In this document: piece by piece, positions 9,115 through 17,139 of the stretch
Numbering within the stretch: the first letter of the stretch is position 1
Layout: every line of letters begins with the position of its first letter
Source of the DNA: Snodgrassella alvi
Lineage (GTDB): Bacteria > Pseudomonadota > Gammaproteobacteria > Burkholderiales > Neisseriaceae
Assembly (NCBI RefSeq): GCF_002777825.1
Contig: NZ_MEIR01000055.1
Span: 1-43,029, forward strand
Direction: 5' to 3'
Length of the DNA stretch: 43,029 nt
Notes under the pieces: generated by a model
What the model was told of the DNA's origin: nothing
Databases searched by the model: none
What the model saw: only the letters and a program-made list of their open reading frames with translations
Translations under genes and position numbers: made by a program

Positions 9115-10185
9115 TCAGTAATCAATAATCACTTTCATGGCCTTTTCATCTGCGGCATGCTTGAATACATCATAAGCTTTTTCCAGTTCATTAAAGTGGA
9201 AATGATGAGTAGCCAGTTTTTCCATAGGCAGTTTGCCAGAACAGCAGGTTTTCAGCAGCATACCGGTAGTATTGGCATTGACCAAACCTGTGGTAATGGT
9301 AAGGTTTTTAATCCACAATTTTTCCAGCTCAAAATTCACTGATTGCCCGTGTACGCCAACATTGGCCAGATGACCGCCTTCTTTTACAATCCGCTGGCAG
9401 ATATCCCAAGTAGCACTAAGCCCTACAGCTTCCATGGCGCAGTCTACCCCACGGCCATTGGTGAACTCCAGTACACGCGCCACCGCATCTTCTCTGGCGG
9501 AATTGATAATCTGGGTCGCACCCAGTTCTCTGGCCATATGCAGACGATTATCATCCATATCAATCATGATAATCTGGCTGGGTGAATACAACTGCGCGGT
9601 TAATAAACAGCTCATTCCTACTGGACCAGCACCAACAATGGCGACTGTGTCACCGGGTTTAACGTCACCATATTGCACGCCGATTTCATGCGCTGTAGGC
9701 AGAGCATCAGATAACAGCACAGCCACGTCTTCGTTTAAATCTGCTGGTAATCGGTAAAGAGAGTTATCAGCAAATGGCGTGCGTACATATTCAGCCTGCG
9801 TACCATCAATCATATAGCCCATAATCCAGCCACCACCATTTTGACAATGTGCATAGAGCTGTTTTTGGCAGTTTTCACAAATTCCACAGCGGCTGACACA
9901 GGAAATAATGACTTTATCTCCTTTTTTGAAATTTTTAACACCACTGCCGATTTCTTCAATAATGCCAATGCCTTCATGCCCCAGAATACGGCCGTTAAAT
10001 TTACCCTCTTTTTGGCTTACAGTTTGTTCAATTTCTGGATTTTTTCCTTTCCAGATGCCCAGATCTGTGCCACAGATTGTGGTTTTGGTTAGGCGGATAA
10101 CTGCATCAGTAGGTTCGATAATTACTGGTTTGGCGCGCTCCTCGAATCGTATGTCGCCAGCACCGTAGTACACCATTGCTTTCAT
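9115..10185 (-). CDS. Zinc-dependent alcohol dehydrogenase
   Basis: Medium-chain dehydrogenase/reductase that interconverts an alcohol and an aldehyde with NAD(H). Catalytic zinc ligands are C38 (TTICGTD) and the GHE motif at H70-E71. The structural zinc loop has C100, C103, C106 and C114. The Rossmann motif is VGAGPVGMS, and the acidic residue after the second strand (IDMDD) suggests NAD rather than NADP. The length, 356 residues, is standard. AAGGAG precedes the ATG at good distance. It is a single gene, convergent with purF. The exact substrate (ethanol, butanediol or similar) is not readable from the sequence. Confidence 0.93.
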   Translation of the reverse strand: MKAMVYYGAGDIRFEERAKPVIIEPTDAVIRLTKTTICGTDLGIWKGKNPEIEQTVSQKEGKFNGRILGHEGIGIIEEIGSGVKNFKKGDKVIISCVSRCGICENCQKQLYAHCQNGGGWIMGYMIDGTQAEYVRTPFADNSLYRLPADLNEDVAVLLSDALPTAHEIGVQYGDVKPGDTVAIVGAGPVGMSCLLTAQLYSPSQIIMIDMDDNRLHMARELGATQIINSAREDAVARVLEFTNGRGVDCAMEAVGLSATWDICQRIVKEGGHLANVGVHGQSVNFELEKLWIKNLTITTGLVNANTTGMLLKTCCSGKLPMEKLATHHFHFNELEKAYDVFKHAADEKAMKVIIDY

Positions 10186-10507
10186 ACTCTTTACTCCTTA
10201 AAATTATTAAAAAAATCACTCTGACTTCTATACTAACAGAATTATCACGCTCTTTACTGATTGTAGTGTAAAGATATCTGTATAACGATTTTATTGTTGG
10301 TTATTGCAGCCAGTTTGAGAAAAAATTTTGTTTGTTCTTTAATTTGCCTCAAGTTTTAGCTATTTACAGCTATAGCTATGCATATTTTTTTGACATAATG
10401 AATAGTTTGCAGTGACGGTCAAGCTATTATTGCTTAAGTAAATGTGCTGCTGTGGTTGGTTTGACTATAAAAAATATCCGTGGGTTGAACACGGATATTT
10501 TTTACAA
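10186..10507. other. Intergenic spacer upstream of the alcohol dehydrogenase
   Basis: About 320 AT-rich bases that must hold the dehydrogenase promoter (minus strand) and, at its right edge, the terminator of the ferritin-like gene. No operator or RNA gene was recognised. Confidence 0.5.
10469..10503 (-). terminator. Intrinsic terminator of the ferritin-like gene
   Basis: Perfect 14-bp stem (10469-10482 with 10490-10503) and a seven-base loop. Read on the minus strand it lies directly after the gene stop and ends in six T residues. Confidence 0.9.
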
Positions 10508-11089
10508 TTAGATTATTTTGTTTGACACTGGTTTGCCGTCCAGACCTTCCATCATGTCAGATAATTCATCGGCATGGTCTTCTTCTTCAGCCAGAATATG
10601 CTCCAGCATACGTTTGGTAGTGGTGTCATAATCGCCAACATACATAATTGTCTGCCGGTACAAATCAATGACAATGCGTTCTGCAATCAAGTCTGATTCC
10701 ACCATATCACGTAAAGTTTCGCCTTCGATGTATTCAGTAGGTGAGCGCTGAATAAAAACATCAGGATTCAGATCCGGTTCACCGCCCAACTGGGTAATGC
10801 GCTCAGCCAACATGGCCGCATGTTTCTGTTCCTGTTGGGCGTGTTCCATAAATTCTTCTTTTACTGCATCCATAAACAGGCCGCTAGCCATATAGTAATG
10901 GCGTAAATAACGCAGCACACATACCCATTCTGAGGCTAAAGCGATATTAAGCAATTCAATTACCCGCTCAACATCCAGTTCATAGGTTGATGTTACCGCC
11001 CCGTCCTGATAACTTTTGCGCGCATTGGCACGCAATTCTTCGGTAGTGCTAAATTTAATATCACGTTTTAGTGGTTTGCGTTTGTTCAT
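10508..11089 (-). CDS. Ferritin-like / bacterioferritin-type protein
   Basis: Four-helix-bundle protein with di-iron ligands spread as in bacterioferritins. There is a glutamate in the first helix (ASEWVCVLRYLRHYY), EFMEHAQQEQKHA in the second, an ExxxD-type third helix (DLIAERIVIDLYRQ) and EEEDHADEL in the fourth. It should oxidise and store iron or protect against peroxide. An open frame extends up to 11134, but the ATG at 11089 has AAGGAG at ideal spacing and gives 193 residues. About 30 residues before the first helix are charged and look disordered. Whether it forms a 24-mer shell or a Dps-like or encapsulated assembly cannot be told. Confidence 0.85.
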   Translation of the reverse strand: MNKRKPLKRDIKFSTTEELRANARKSYQDGAVTSTYELDVERVIELLNIALASEWVCVLRYLRHYYMASGLFMDAVKEEFMEHAQQEQKHAAMLAERITQLGGEPDLNPDVFIQRSPTEYIEGETLRDMVESDLIAERIVIDLYRQTIMYVGDYDTTTKRMLEHILAEEEDHADELSDMMEGLDGKPVSNKII

Positions 11090-11904
11090 GTTTATCTCCT
11101 TGTTTATACGAGTAGCTCTCGGTTTGTTGTCCAATGTTCCATTTGCAAGGTAGCTGATTACATAAGTTATTGTCTATGCAATTATTTTTAATATAGGTAA
11201 TAGTTAGATGAATATAATTGCATAATGTATATTTATACGTTTTTAATTTTAATATTTTATATTTAAGGTGAAATAAAATTAATTATTATTAAATACTTAT
11301 TCTTGCTATAAGTAAAATACAGCACCAGATTATTGCTTTATTTGCCTGTATGTTTTAATTTTTGAGGACAAATTTATTGAAATAGTTTGCAGAATTGCAG
11401 ATGCAGCCAAGCAGATTTCAAACGTCAGAATGAATCGGCAACGGACTTCTTTTTGAATGTAAATTTATCATTTATCAATATAAATGATACTAAGGAATAT
11501 TAGATATAGTAATTAAATCTTGTTTCATTAATAAAATACAAACTAGTAAATCAGATGTTTGGCTAAGGTATTATGCTCAAATTTAAGAACACAGGCAGAA
11601 GAGTCTGATTATGGTTTCTTAAGCTGCACAAAAATAACGATACCAATGAAATATGAATTTTTTATTGTCAATTAAATTAGATAAATACAAATAGCCAGTT
11701 ATTGAACATTCAGCCTTAATGCTCAATTTGATAGTTATTGTTGTTTATTTTGCTTGAATAACCCGTGGTGGCGATGATGTATTTATGTAGTAGTACTATG
11801 GACACGGTTAGTTTATTACATGCTTCATGTTACCAAGTGACAAACAATAAATACTGATTCCACACCACCAATGCAGGTCATTCTTTTTTCGTTGTTATAT
11901 TCTC
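11090..11904. other. Long AT-rich intergenic region
   Basis: More than 800 bases with no open frame of note, no recognisable transposase debris and no RNA gene. Together with the spacer on the other side, it isolates the SulP transporter gene from the housekeeping genes. Confidence 0.5.
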
Positions 11905-13386
11905 TTAGTGATTATTTAAATTCTGTTGAGCATCCGGTTTATCATAAACGCCAAAGTGGTCAACAATTGTACTGCTGGCTTTATTCAGCCCTAAAACTTC
12001 TACTTGTGTGCCTGCTCGGCGGAATTTAAGCACAACTTTATCTAAGGCTGCTACCGCGGTTATATCCCAGAAATGTGCTTGAGTAAGATCAATTGTTACC
12101 TTTTGTACAATTTCTTTAAAGTCAAATGAATTAGTAAATTTTGCGGAAGAAGCAAAAAATACTTGTCCGTAGACGGTATAAATACGCTGCCCATTGCTGG
12201 ATTGCTCAGTCTTAATGTGCAGGTAATGAGCGACTTTATTGGCATAGAACAATGATGCCAGTAATACCCCCACAAATACGCCGTAAGCAAGGTTATGGGT
12301 AAATACGACCACAACTACGGTAGAGAGCATAACAATATTGGTTGAAAGTGGGTACGATTTAAGATTCTTGATCGAGTCCCAGTTAAAGGTGCCAATTGAA
12401 ACCATAATCATGACAGCAACTAATGCTGCCATGGGTATTTGACCTACCCAGTCTTGTAAAAACACCACTAACAATAAAAGCACAGTCCCAGCGATAAGTG
12501 AAGATAAACGTGTCCGCCCGCCTGACTTCATATTAACCATTGATTGACCAATCATCGCGCAACCGGCCATACCGCCAAAGAAACCTGTGACGATATTGGC
12601 GATACCTTGTCCCTTACACTCTCGGTTTTTATCACTGGGCGTATCGGTAATATCATCCACAATGGTTGCGGTCATCATCGACTCTAATAAGCCAACAATC
12701 GCTAATGAAATGGAGTAAGGTAGAATAATCAATAGTGTATCTAGATTAAAAGGAACATTCGGGAGTAAAAAAGTAGGCAAGCTTGTGGGTAGTGTACCCA
12801 TATCACCAACCGTTCGTATATCCATTCCAAAATACATATGGATACCTGTCAGGATAAGAATACACAGTAGTGGCGAAGGGAAAATTTTTCCAACTTTAGG
12901 GATATAAGGGAAGAGATAAATAATACCAAGCCCAGTGATAGTCATCGCATAGACATGCCATGTTACATTAGTGAGTTCGGGAAGTTGGGCTAAAAAAATC
13001 AGGATAGCTAATGCATTGACAAAACCAGTTACCACAGAGCGGGAAACAAAGCGCATTAAGTTTCCTAATTTAAGAAAACCCGCAATAATCTGAAAAATAC
13101 CACATAAGATGGTAGCGGCCAGTAGATACTCTAGCCCATGCGCTTTAACCAAACCAGCAATTAATAATGCCATTGCACCTGTAGCAGCAGAAATCATACC
13201 GGGGCGACCGCCTGTAAAAGCCGTAATAACCGCTATACAAAAAGCTGCATACAGCCCTGTCTTGGGGTCAACACCGGCAATGATTGAAAAAGCAATTGCT
13301 TCAGGAATAAGGGCAAGTGCGACGACGAGCCCGGATAGGGCATCATTTCTGATATTTGAAAACCATTCTTGACGTAAGGATTGCAT
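11905..13386 (-). CDS. SulP family anion transporter with STAS domain
   Basis: Inner-membrane transporter for sulfate, bicarbonate or dicarboxylates (SLC26/SulP family). The 493 residues have the N-terminal signature [34 protein letters not shown], here given only as its start and spanning residues 15-48. There are about eleven or twelve hydrophobic helices up to residue 390. A cytoplasmic STAS domain follows (about 400-485) with the [22 protein letters not shown] core. The substrate is unknown. The gene has a more AT-rich, less biased codon use than its neighbours and is flanked by long spacers and IS3 remnants, so horizontal arrival is plausible. Confidence 0.9.
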   Translation of the reverse strand: MQSLRQEWFSNIRNDALSGLVVALALIPEAIAFSIIAGVDPKTGLYAAFCIAVITAFTGGRPGMISAATGAMALLIAGLVKAHGLEYLLAATILCGIFQIIAGFLKLGNLMRFVSRSVVTGFVNALAILIFLAQLPELTNVTWHVYAMTITGLGIIYLFPYIPKVGKIFPSPLLCILILTGIHMYFGMDIRTVGDMGTLPTSLPTFLLPNVPFNLDTLLIILPYSISLAIVGLLESMMTATIVDDITDTPSDKNRECKGQGIANIVTGFFGGMAGCAMIGQSMVNMKSGGRTRLSSLIAGTVLLLLVVFLQDWVGQIPMAALVAVMIMVSIGTFNWDSIKNLKSYPLSTNIVMLSTVVVVVFTHNLAYGVFVGVLLASLFYANKVAHYLHIKTEQSSNGQRIYTVYGQVFFASSAKFTNSFDFKEIVQKVTIDLTQAHFWDITAVAALDKVVLKFRRAGTQVEVLGLNKASSTIVDHFGVYDKPDAQQNLNNH

Positions 13387-13447
13387 TGAATTTAATCACC
13401 ACTGAAAAAAAAGAGAATTACAGCGTGAAGCAATGCATTTATAACGT

Positions 13448-13462
13448 TATCAAAATTTGATA
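13448..13462. promoter_or_regulatory. 15-bp palindrome upstream of the SulP gene
   Basis: TATCAAAATTTGATA is a perfect dyad (seven bases each side of a central A), about 62 bases before the SulP start codon. It is placed where an operator would be, but no known regulator is implied. Confidence 0.35.
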
Positions 13463-13627
13463 GTAAAAAACACGATTTCTGTGCATCACGCGAGTAATTG
13501 TAATTATTTTTGATAGAAACAACTCGCCATAAACTACACAGTTATACTCCGAAATTAAATTTATTTAATTATACTAATAAAATTTTAACAATTAGACAAG
13601 GTTAATATCCTGATTATGGTTAATGAT

Positions 13628-13896
13628 GTAGTTATGACTGATATTCAATCGGGCAGTTTATATCAAAATGGCCATATTGAGCGATTTCAGTGTATGTATT
13701 GCCCGGCAGTATTGAGTTTATATCTTTTTTAATTAGCTAGAGCAAGCAAGGAAAGTAATCGAAAAATGGCTAACGGTTTATGGTACCGAAAAACTTCATG
13801 AGACATTCAGCAATGTAGCATCAAATGGATATAAAACCCTGAAACACGCAGCGTAATTTTTTGTGTAAGTAGAGTACTAAGAATGGGATAATTACA
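13628..13896 (+). pseudogene. Degenerate 3' end of an IS3-family transposase (orfB) and right inverted repeat
   Basis: Translated with one frame change, this stretch reads IQSGSLYQNGHIERFQ and then EKWLTVYGTEKLHETFSN...GYKTLKHAA with a stop at about 13853-13855. It follows the C-terminus of the better preserved copy at 14894-15180 residue by residue. The noncoding tail is also shared: GAGTACTAAGAATGGGATAATTACA ends at 13896, matching the right end of the other copy. Several substitutions and at least one frameshift show that it is an old wreck. It is only a fragment; the 5' part is missing. Confidence 0.8.
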
Positions 13897-13994
13897 TGGC
13901 AAACCTATCATCATTACTGATGATGCCAACAGAAAAAATGAAGCTGATTTAATTATTGCTGTTAAAATGATTAAAATGCCCATCTTGGCCATGT

Positions 13995-14238
13995 TGTAAA
14001 TACCCTATTACTAGTACAGAACTGGTATAGAAAACTATGCTTCGGGTTTTGGTTTTTATATTCAGATTGCACTATATGATTTAGTGCCTCACAAGCTTCT
14101 TAATAGAAACACCGGCTTTTGCTGCTTTTAAAATAGAGACAAATTGACACTTTATTATTCATTTATATTTAAACTCTCTATGAATTAATTGAAAGAATTT
14201 TCTACTTTAAGGTTGTACTATTTTAAGGGATAGTTACA
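13995..14238 (-). mobile_element. 244-bp internally deleted, inverted mini-copy of the IS3 element (MITE-like)
   Basis: Read on the minus strand, it begins with TGTAACTATCCC (14238 down to 14227) and passes through the N-terminus of orfA (QFVSILKAAKAGVSIKKL, about 14152 to 14099). It then jumps to the orfB tail (GAATATAAAAACC... GAAGCATA) and ends with GGGTATTTACA at 13995. Both ends therefore match the inverted repeats of the parent, with the interior deleted. Its orientation is opposite to the larger copy that follows immediately. It has no coding capacity of its own but could be moved by a transposase acting in trans. Confidence 0.75.
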
Positions 14239-14240
14239 AA

Positions 14241-14357
14241 ACCTTAGATATCAAACGTTTAAAGGAGCTTGAGGCTGAAAACCGTAAGCTTAAGCAGATG
14301 TTTGCTGAGCTGAGTTTAAAATCTCAGCTTCAGGAGGAAATCATAAAAAAGCTATAG
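14241..14357 (+). pseudogene. IS3-family orfA, C-terminal fragment
   Basis: The frame reads the leucine-zipper part typical of IS3 OrfA (DIKRLKELEAENRKLKQMF) and ends LQEEIIKKL with TAG at 14355-14357. A stop precedes the fragment at 14208-14210, so the helix-turn-helix half is missing. The fragment ends with the slippery sequence used to fuse OrfA to OrfB. Confidence 0.8.
14345..14351 (+). promoter_or_regulatory. Programmed -1 frameshift site (A AAA AAG)
   Basis: The heptamer AAAAAAG sits in the correct phase, with codons AAA AAG in the orfA frame. It lies four bases before the orfA stop and leads into the orfB frame, as in other IS3 elements that make an OrfAB fusion transposase. Confidence 0.8.
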
Positions 14358-15180
14358 TGCCTACTCAAGCACGTAAAGCTTGGGCTGTACAACTGCAAGA
14401 AAATCATTCTGTTACTATTGCCATAAGCTGCGCTATTGTTGGCTTAAGCCGCTGTGCTTACTATTATCAACCTAAATTACCGGATGATTCGGTGATTATG
14501 TCGGTACTAAGTGCTATTACCGATAAGCATTTACGCTGGGGCTTTCCTAAATGTTTTAATCGCATCAGAAAGCTCGGCTATAAATGGAATCATAAACGCG
14601 TGTATCGGGTGTATTGTGAATTAAAGCTTAATCTCAGGGTAAAGCGTAAACAGCGCATTCCTCCACGAAATCCAGAAAGGCTATCAGTACCCAGTAAACA
14701 AGGTGAATGCTGGTCAATGGATTTTATGAGTGACAGCAGTCGCAATCAACAGCGTTTTAGAACCTTTAATGTGATAGATGACTTTAATCGTGAGGCGTTA
14801 GGCATTGATATTGCGGTTAGTTTACCGGCTGGCAGGATTACCCGTTATCTAGATAAACTGGCCGAATATCATGGCTATCCACTCAAAATATGAGTGGATA
14901 ATAAACCGGGATTTACCGGAAAAACATTCATCGACTGGGCAAAGTCACATGGTATAACCATAGATTATATTCAAGCAGGCAGCCCATATCAAAACGGATA
15001 TATTGAACGATTTAATCGCACCTATCGCACAGAGGTACTAGATTTATATCTATTTAATAATCTGGAACAAGCAAAAAAGGTAACCGAAGAATGGCTAACC
15101 ATTTATAACACTGAAAGGCCTCATGAAGCATTAAATAATATGACGCCGATTGAATATAAAACCCTAAAACAAGCAGCATA
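14357..15180 (+). pseudogene. IS3-family orfB transposase with in-frame stop
   Basis: The integrase-type catalytic domain runs from about 14357 to 15180 in one frame but carries a TGA at 14891-14893. The protein context HGYPLKI-stop-VDNKPGF corresponds to family PxxIRVDNGPEF, so a CGA arginine codon became TGA. Two further family residues just after it (G and E of NGPEF) are also changed. The DDE residues themselves remain: D in WSMDFMSD, D in VDNKPGF and E in RTYRTEVLD. The copy should not make an active enzyme. Confidence 0.88.
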
Positions 15181-15221
15181 ATTTTCTACCTGAATCTTGT
15201 ACTAAGTTTGGGGTATTTACA

Positions 15222-15948
15222 TATGGTTTTTAGAATTGGTACAAAAAAGGAACCCGCCATTAAAATTTATAAGTCTGAATAGGAGAGAAAGTAGACATAT
15301 CCAATGGCGGGGCAGGAAAATAAATAGCTTAGATACTCAATTAAGAATATTAACAAATAATTTTGTTCATGTATACAAATATTTCAATAATTTAACCAAA
15401 AAAAAATGCATTTTTTAATATATATTTGATTTTTTTAATATTTCGACTTGTGCAATCAGAATGTAGAGGGTATAACAATAAAATACTGCATACAGATTAG
15501 TGACTTCAGATAATTGTTTTGTTTGTTTTGTGAATTTAAATTTAAAAGACAGAAACTGATAGGCGTGTAGGCATAGTTATAAAGACGATGATGCTGCTAT
15601 GAGTTAAAAGTGGTTAACTTAATAAATTGAATAAGGTAGGTGAAGGAATTTACTATCTGGGGCTTAGGCAGTATTTAGCGTATTTTATGCATATATTATG
15701 TCTGTGTGCTGCCTGAGCAGTCTTCTTGCTGCAAAATAACAAGATTGGACAGGTGAAGATTGATTTTTACACTCAAAATATTAATGAGTGATTATTAACA
15801 TAATAAGCTTACCATAAATTAAAAGCTAAGTTTTGATGCTATTTCATGGTTTTAACATGTGTTAATATTTTAAAACAATTGTGCATTTTAATTTATTTTT
15901 GCTATACTGGATAAGCATATTTTATTTTTTGTTTGGAATTGTCATTTT
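15222..15948. other. Intergenic region downstream of the IS3 copies
   Basis: Some 700 AT-rich bases. Near the left edge is an inverted repeat (see the separate entry). A possible promoter for the next gene is TTGTGC at 15879-15884 and TATACT at 15903-15908 with an 18-base spacer. Nothing else was recognised. Confidence 0.5.
15253..15311. repeat. Inverted repeat CCCGCCATT / AATGGCGGG
   Basis: Nine-base perfect arms at 15253-15261 and 15303-15311 enclose 41 bases. It lies 30 bases after the IS3 right end in otherwise AT-rich DNA. It could fold as a hairpin in RNA or be the end pair of a small unknown element. Confidence 0.4.
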
Positions 15949-16650
15949 ATGGCTATTTTGGCTGGAACGAAGACGATTAAGAAAGTAGCTAGAGAACACA
16001 GAAAAAGTATTTTGGCATTTAGTACTGGTAAGAATGCGGTTGCTGCTTATCTGGCCATTAAGGATAGTTTTACCCATGTTTATCCTTATTATTTGTATCT
16101 GGTGCCAGAGCTGGAGTTTGTGGAAGAACAGCTTGATTTGTATGAACGGCAGTTTGGTTTCAGGATTACCCGTTTGCCGCACCCTGCACTGTATCAGATG
16201 CTCAAAGCGCATGTTTTTCAGCCATTATGTAATGTAGCGGTGATTGATGAAGCGAAACTGGTGGATTTTGATTATGCCGATATTCGTAAGGTAATGTGTG
16301 GGATGTTTGATTTACCGCTGAATACACCGGTAGCGAATGGTACGAGGGTGGAAAAAAATCCGAAGCAGCGAGTGAGTATGTTGCGGCACGGTTCGATTGT
16401 AAAGAGTCAGGGTCAATATTATCCGGTATGGGATTGGAAAAAGTCTGATTTGCTACATTGCTTTACGCAGCATAATGTTAGGCTTGGAAGTGATTACAGG
16501 GTATTTGGCTGTTCCTTTGATAGCTTGGATTTGCGTTTCCTGCTACCTATCAGGCAATTTTATCCACGCGATTATCAGAAGATTCTGGAGTTTTTTCCAC
16601 TGTGTGAACTGGAAATTTATCGTTGGGAGTGTGCTCATGGAAAAGGATAA
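15949..16650 (+). CDS. PAPS-reductase-like PP-loop protein (phage/plasmid type)
   Basis: A 233-residue protein of the adenine-nucleotide alpha-hydrolase (PP-loop) superfamily. It resembles the short PAPS-reductase-like proteins found on phages and plasmids rather than the sulfate-assimilation enzyme CysH. Near the N-terminus, FSTGKNAVAAYLAI (about residues 24-37) occupies the place of the SGGKDS-type pyrophosphate loop, with Asn and Ala where Asp and Ser are usual. Further family-like stretches are the LVPELEFVEE segment, GTRVEKNPKQR, YPVWDWKKSDL and the C-terminal LEFFPLCELEIYRWE. The CysH C-terminal redox cysteine motif is absent. The next gene overlaps it by 14 bases. The substrate is unknown. 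Confidence 0.7.
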   Translation: MAILAGTKTIKKVAREHRKSILAFSTGKNAVAAYLAIKDSFTHVYPYYLYLVPELEFVEEQLDLYERQFGFRITRLPHPALYQMLKAHVFQPLCNVAVIDEAKLVDFDYADIRKVMCGMFDLPLNTPVANGTRVEKNPKQRVSMLRHGSIVKSQGQYYPVWDWKKSDLLHCFTQHNVRLGSDYRVFGCSFDSLDLRFLLPIRQFYPRDYQKILEFFPLCELEIYRWECAHGKG

Positions 16651-17062
16651 AAGCGTTGTGGAGGCTGAAATGTCTGCGCAGCCTGATTTGGACAGCAATG
16701 TACGGAATGTTTCTAAACAGGGGTCTTTCTTGGAATGTTCTGCGCGTGCTGGCCGCCGTGCGGATACGGAAGCACTAATGCAGCTTGGGGAACTGAAGGA
16801 TGGGTTTGAGCGAGTCAAACAGATGCCCCGACAGCTACGCCAGCGAGTAATGGATAGTGAGTATTGGTGTACAGTCTGTTTCCAGACACATGAGCAGCTG
16901 ATGGCTTTTTTTAATGCTTTGGCCATAGTGCCTTGTGAGAATAAATATATTGATGGGCAGTTGCTGGCACAGAAACTGGGGATTGAGCTGCCGCCGGCAG
17001 AGGTGAGATTTCGATTGTCTAATTATGTGGATAAGGATTTTCAGAAGCTGGTTGATAATTAA
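16637..17062 (+). CDS. Unknown protein coupled to the PP-loop gene
   Basis: A 141-residue protein that starts at the ATG at 16637, inside the end of the PP-loop gene, with GGGAG at seven bases; an open frame extends further upstream but covers the other gene. The sequence has a charged N-terminus, then GSFLECSARAGRRADTEAL, a tryptophan/cysteine-rich core (SEYWCTVCFQTHEQLMAFF) and a C-terminal segment around KYIDGQLLAQKLGIEL. I do not recognise the family with confidence. The tight overlap implies that the two products act together, probably as a phage- or plasmid-derived pair. It is followed by a strong terminator. Confidence 0.7.
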   Translation: MEKDKSVVEAEMSAQPDLDSNVRNVSKQGSFLECSARAGRRADTEALMQLGELKDGFERVKQMPRQLRQRVMDSEYWCTVCFQTHEQLMAFFNALAIVPCENKYIDGQLLAQKLGIELPPAEVRFRLSNYVDKDFQKLVDN

Positions 17063-17090
17063 GAGGCTGGCTTGTAGTGGCATACTGAAT

Positions 17091-17130
17091 AAAATAACCG
17101 CCCCGTTCACCAGAACAGGGCGGTTATTTT
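17091..17130. terminator. Bidirectional terminator between the PP-loop module and hrpA
   Basis: Long stem AAAATAACCGCCC / GGGCGGTTATTTT, with a further GTTC/GAAC pairing in the loop, and A and T tracts on either side. It serves the two converging transcription units. Confidence 0.9.
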
Positions 17131-17139
17131 ATGTGGATT

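Larger units (their letters stand above)
14239..15221 (+). mobile_element. IS3-family insertion sequence, 5' truncated
   Basis: The copy holds the C-terminal part of orfA, all of orfB and the right inverted repeat ending GGGTATTTACA at 15221. The left repeat and the first part of orfA are absent. The sequence begins at mid-orfA exactly where the inverted mini-copy stops, so the mini-copy insertion or a recombination removed the left end. No direct repeat was found flanking the pair. Confidence 0.8.

Noticed and set aside
13897-13994. Possible missing orfA half of the IS3 copy between the two remnants
   Set aside because: The translated frames do not reproduce the OrfA helix-turn-helix sequence seen in the inverted mini-copy, so the origin of this short stretch stays unknown.
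15236-15418. 60-codon open frame after the IS3 right end
   Set aside because: No ribosome binding site, motif or similarity that I can see. It crosses the inverted repeat at 15253-15311.
15949-17062. Possible IbrA/IbrB-type or DNA-phosphorothioation (Dnd) system
   Set aside because: The first gene shares the PAPS-reductase-like fold, but the partner has no ParB-type motif, and no Dnd sulfur-transfer or cysteine desulfurase gene is nearby.
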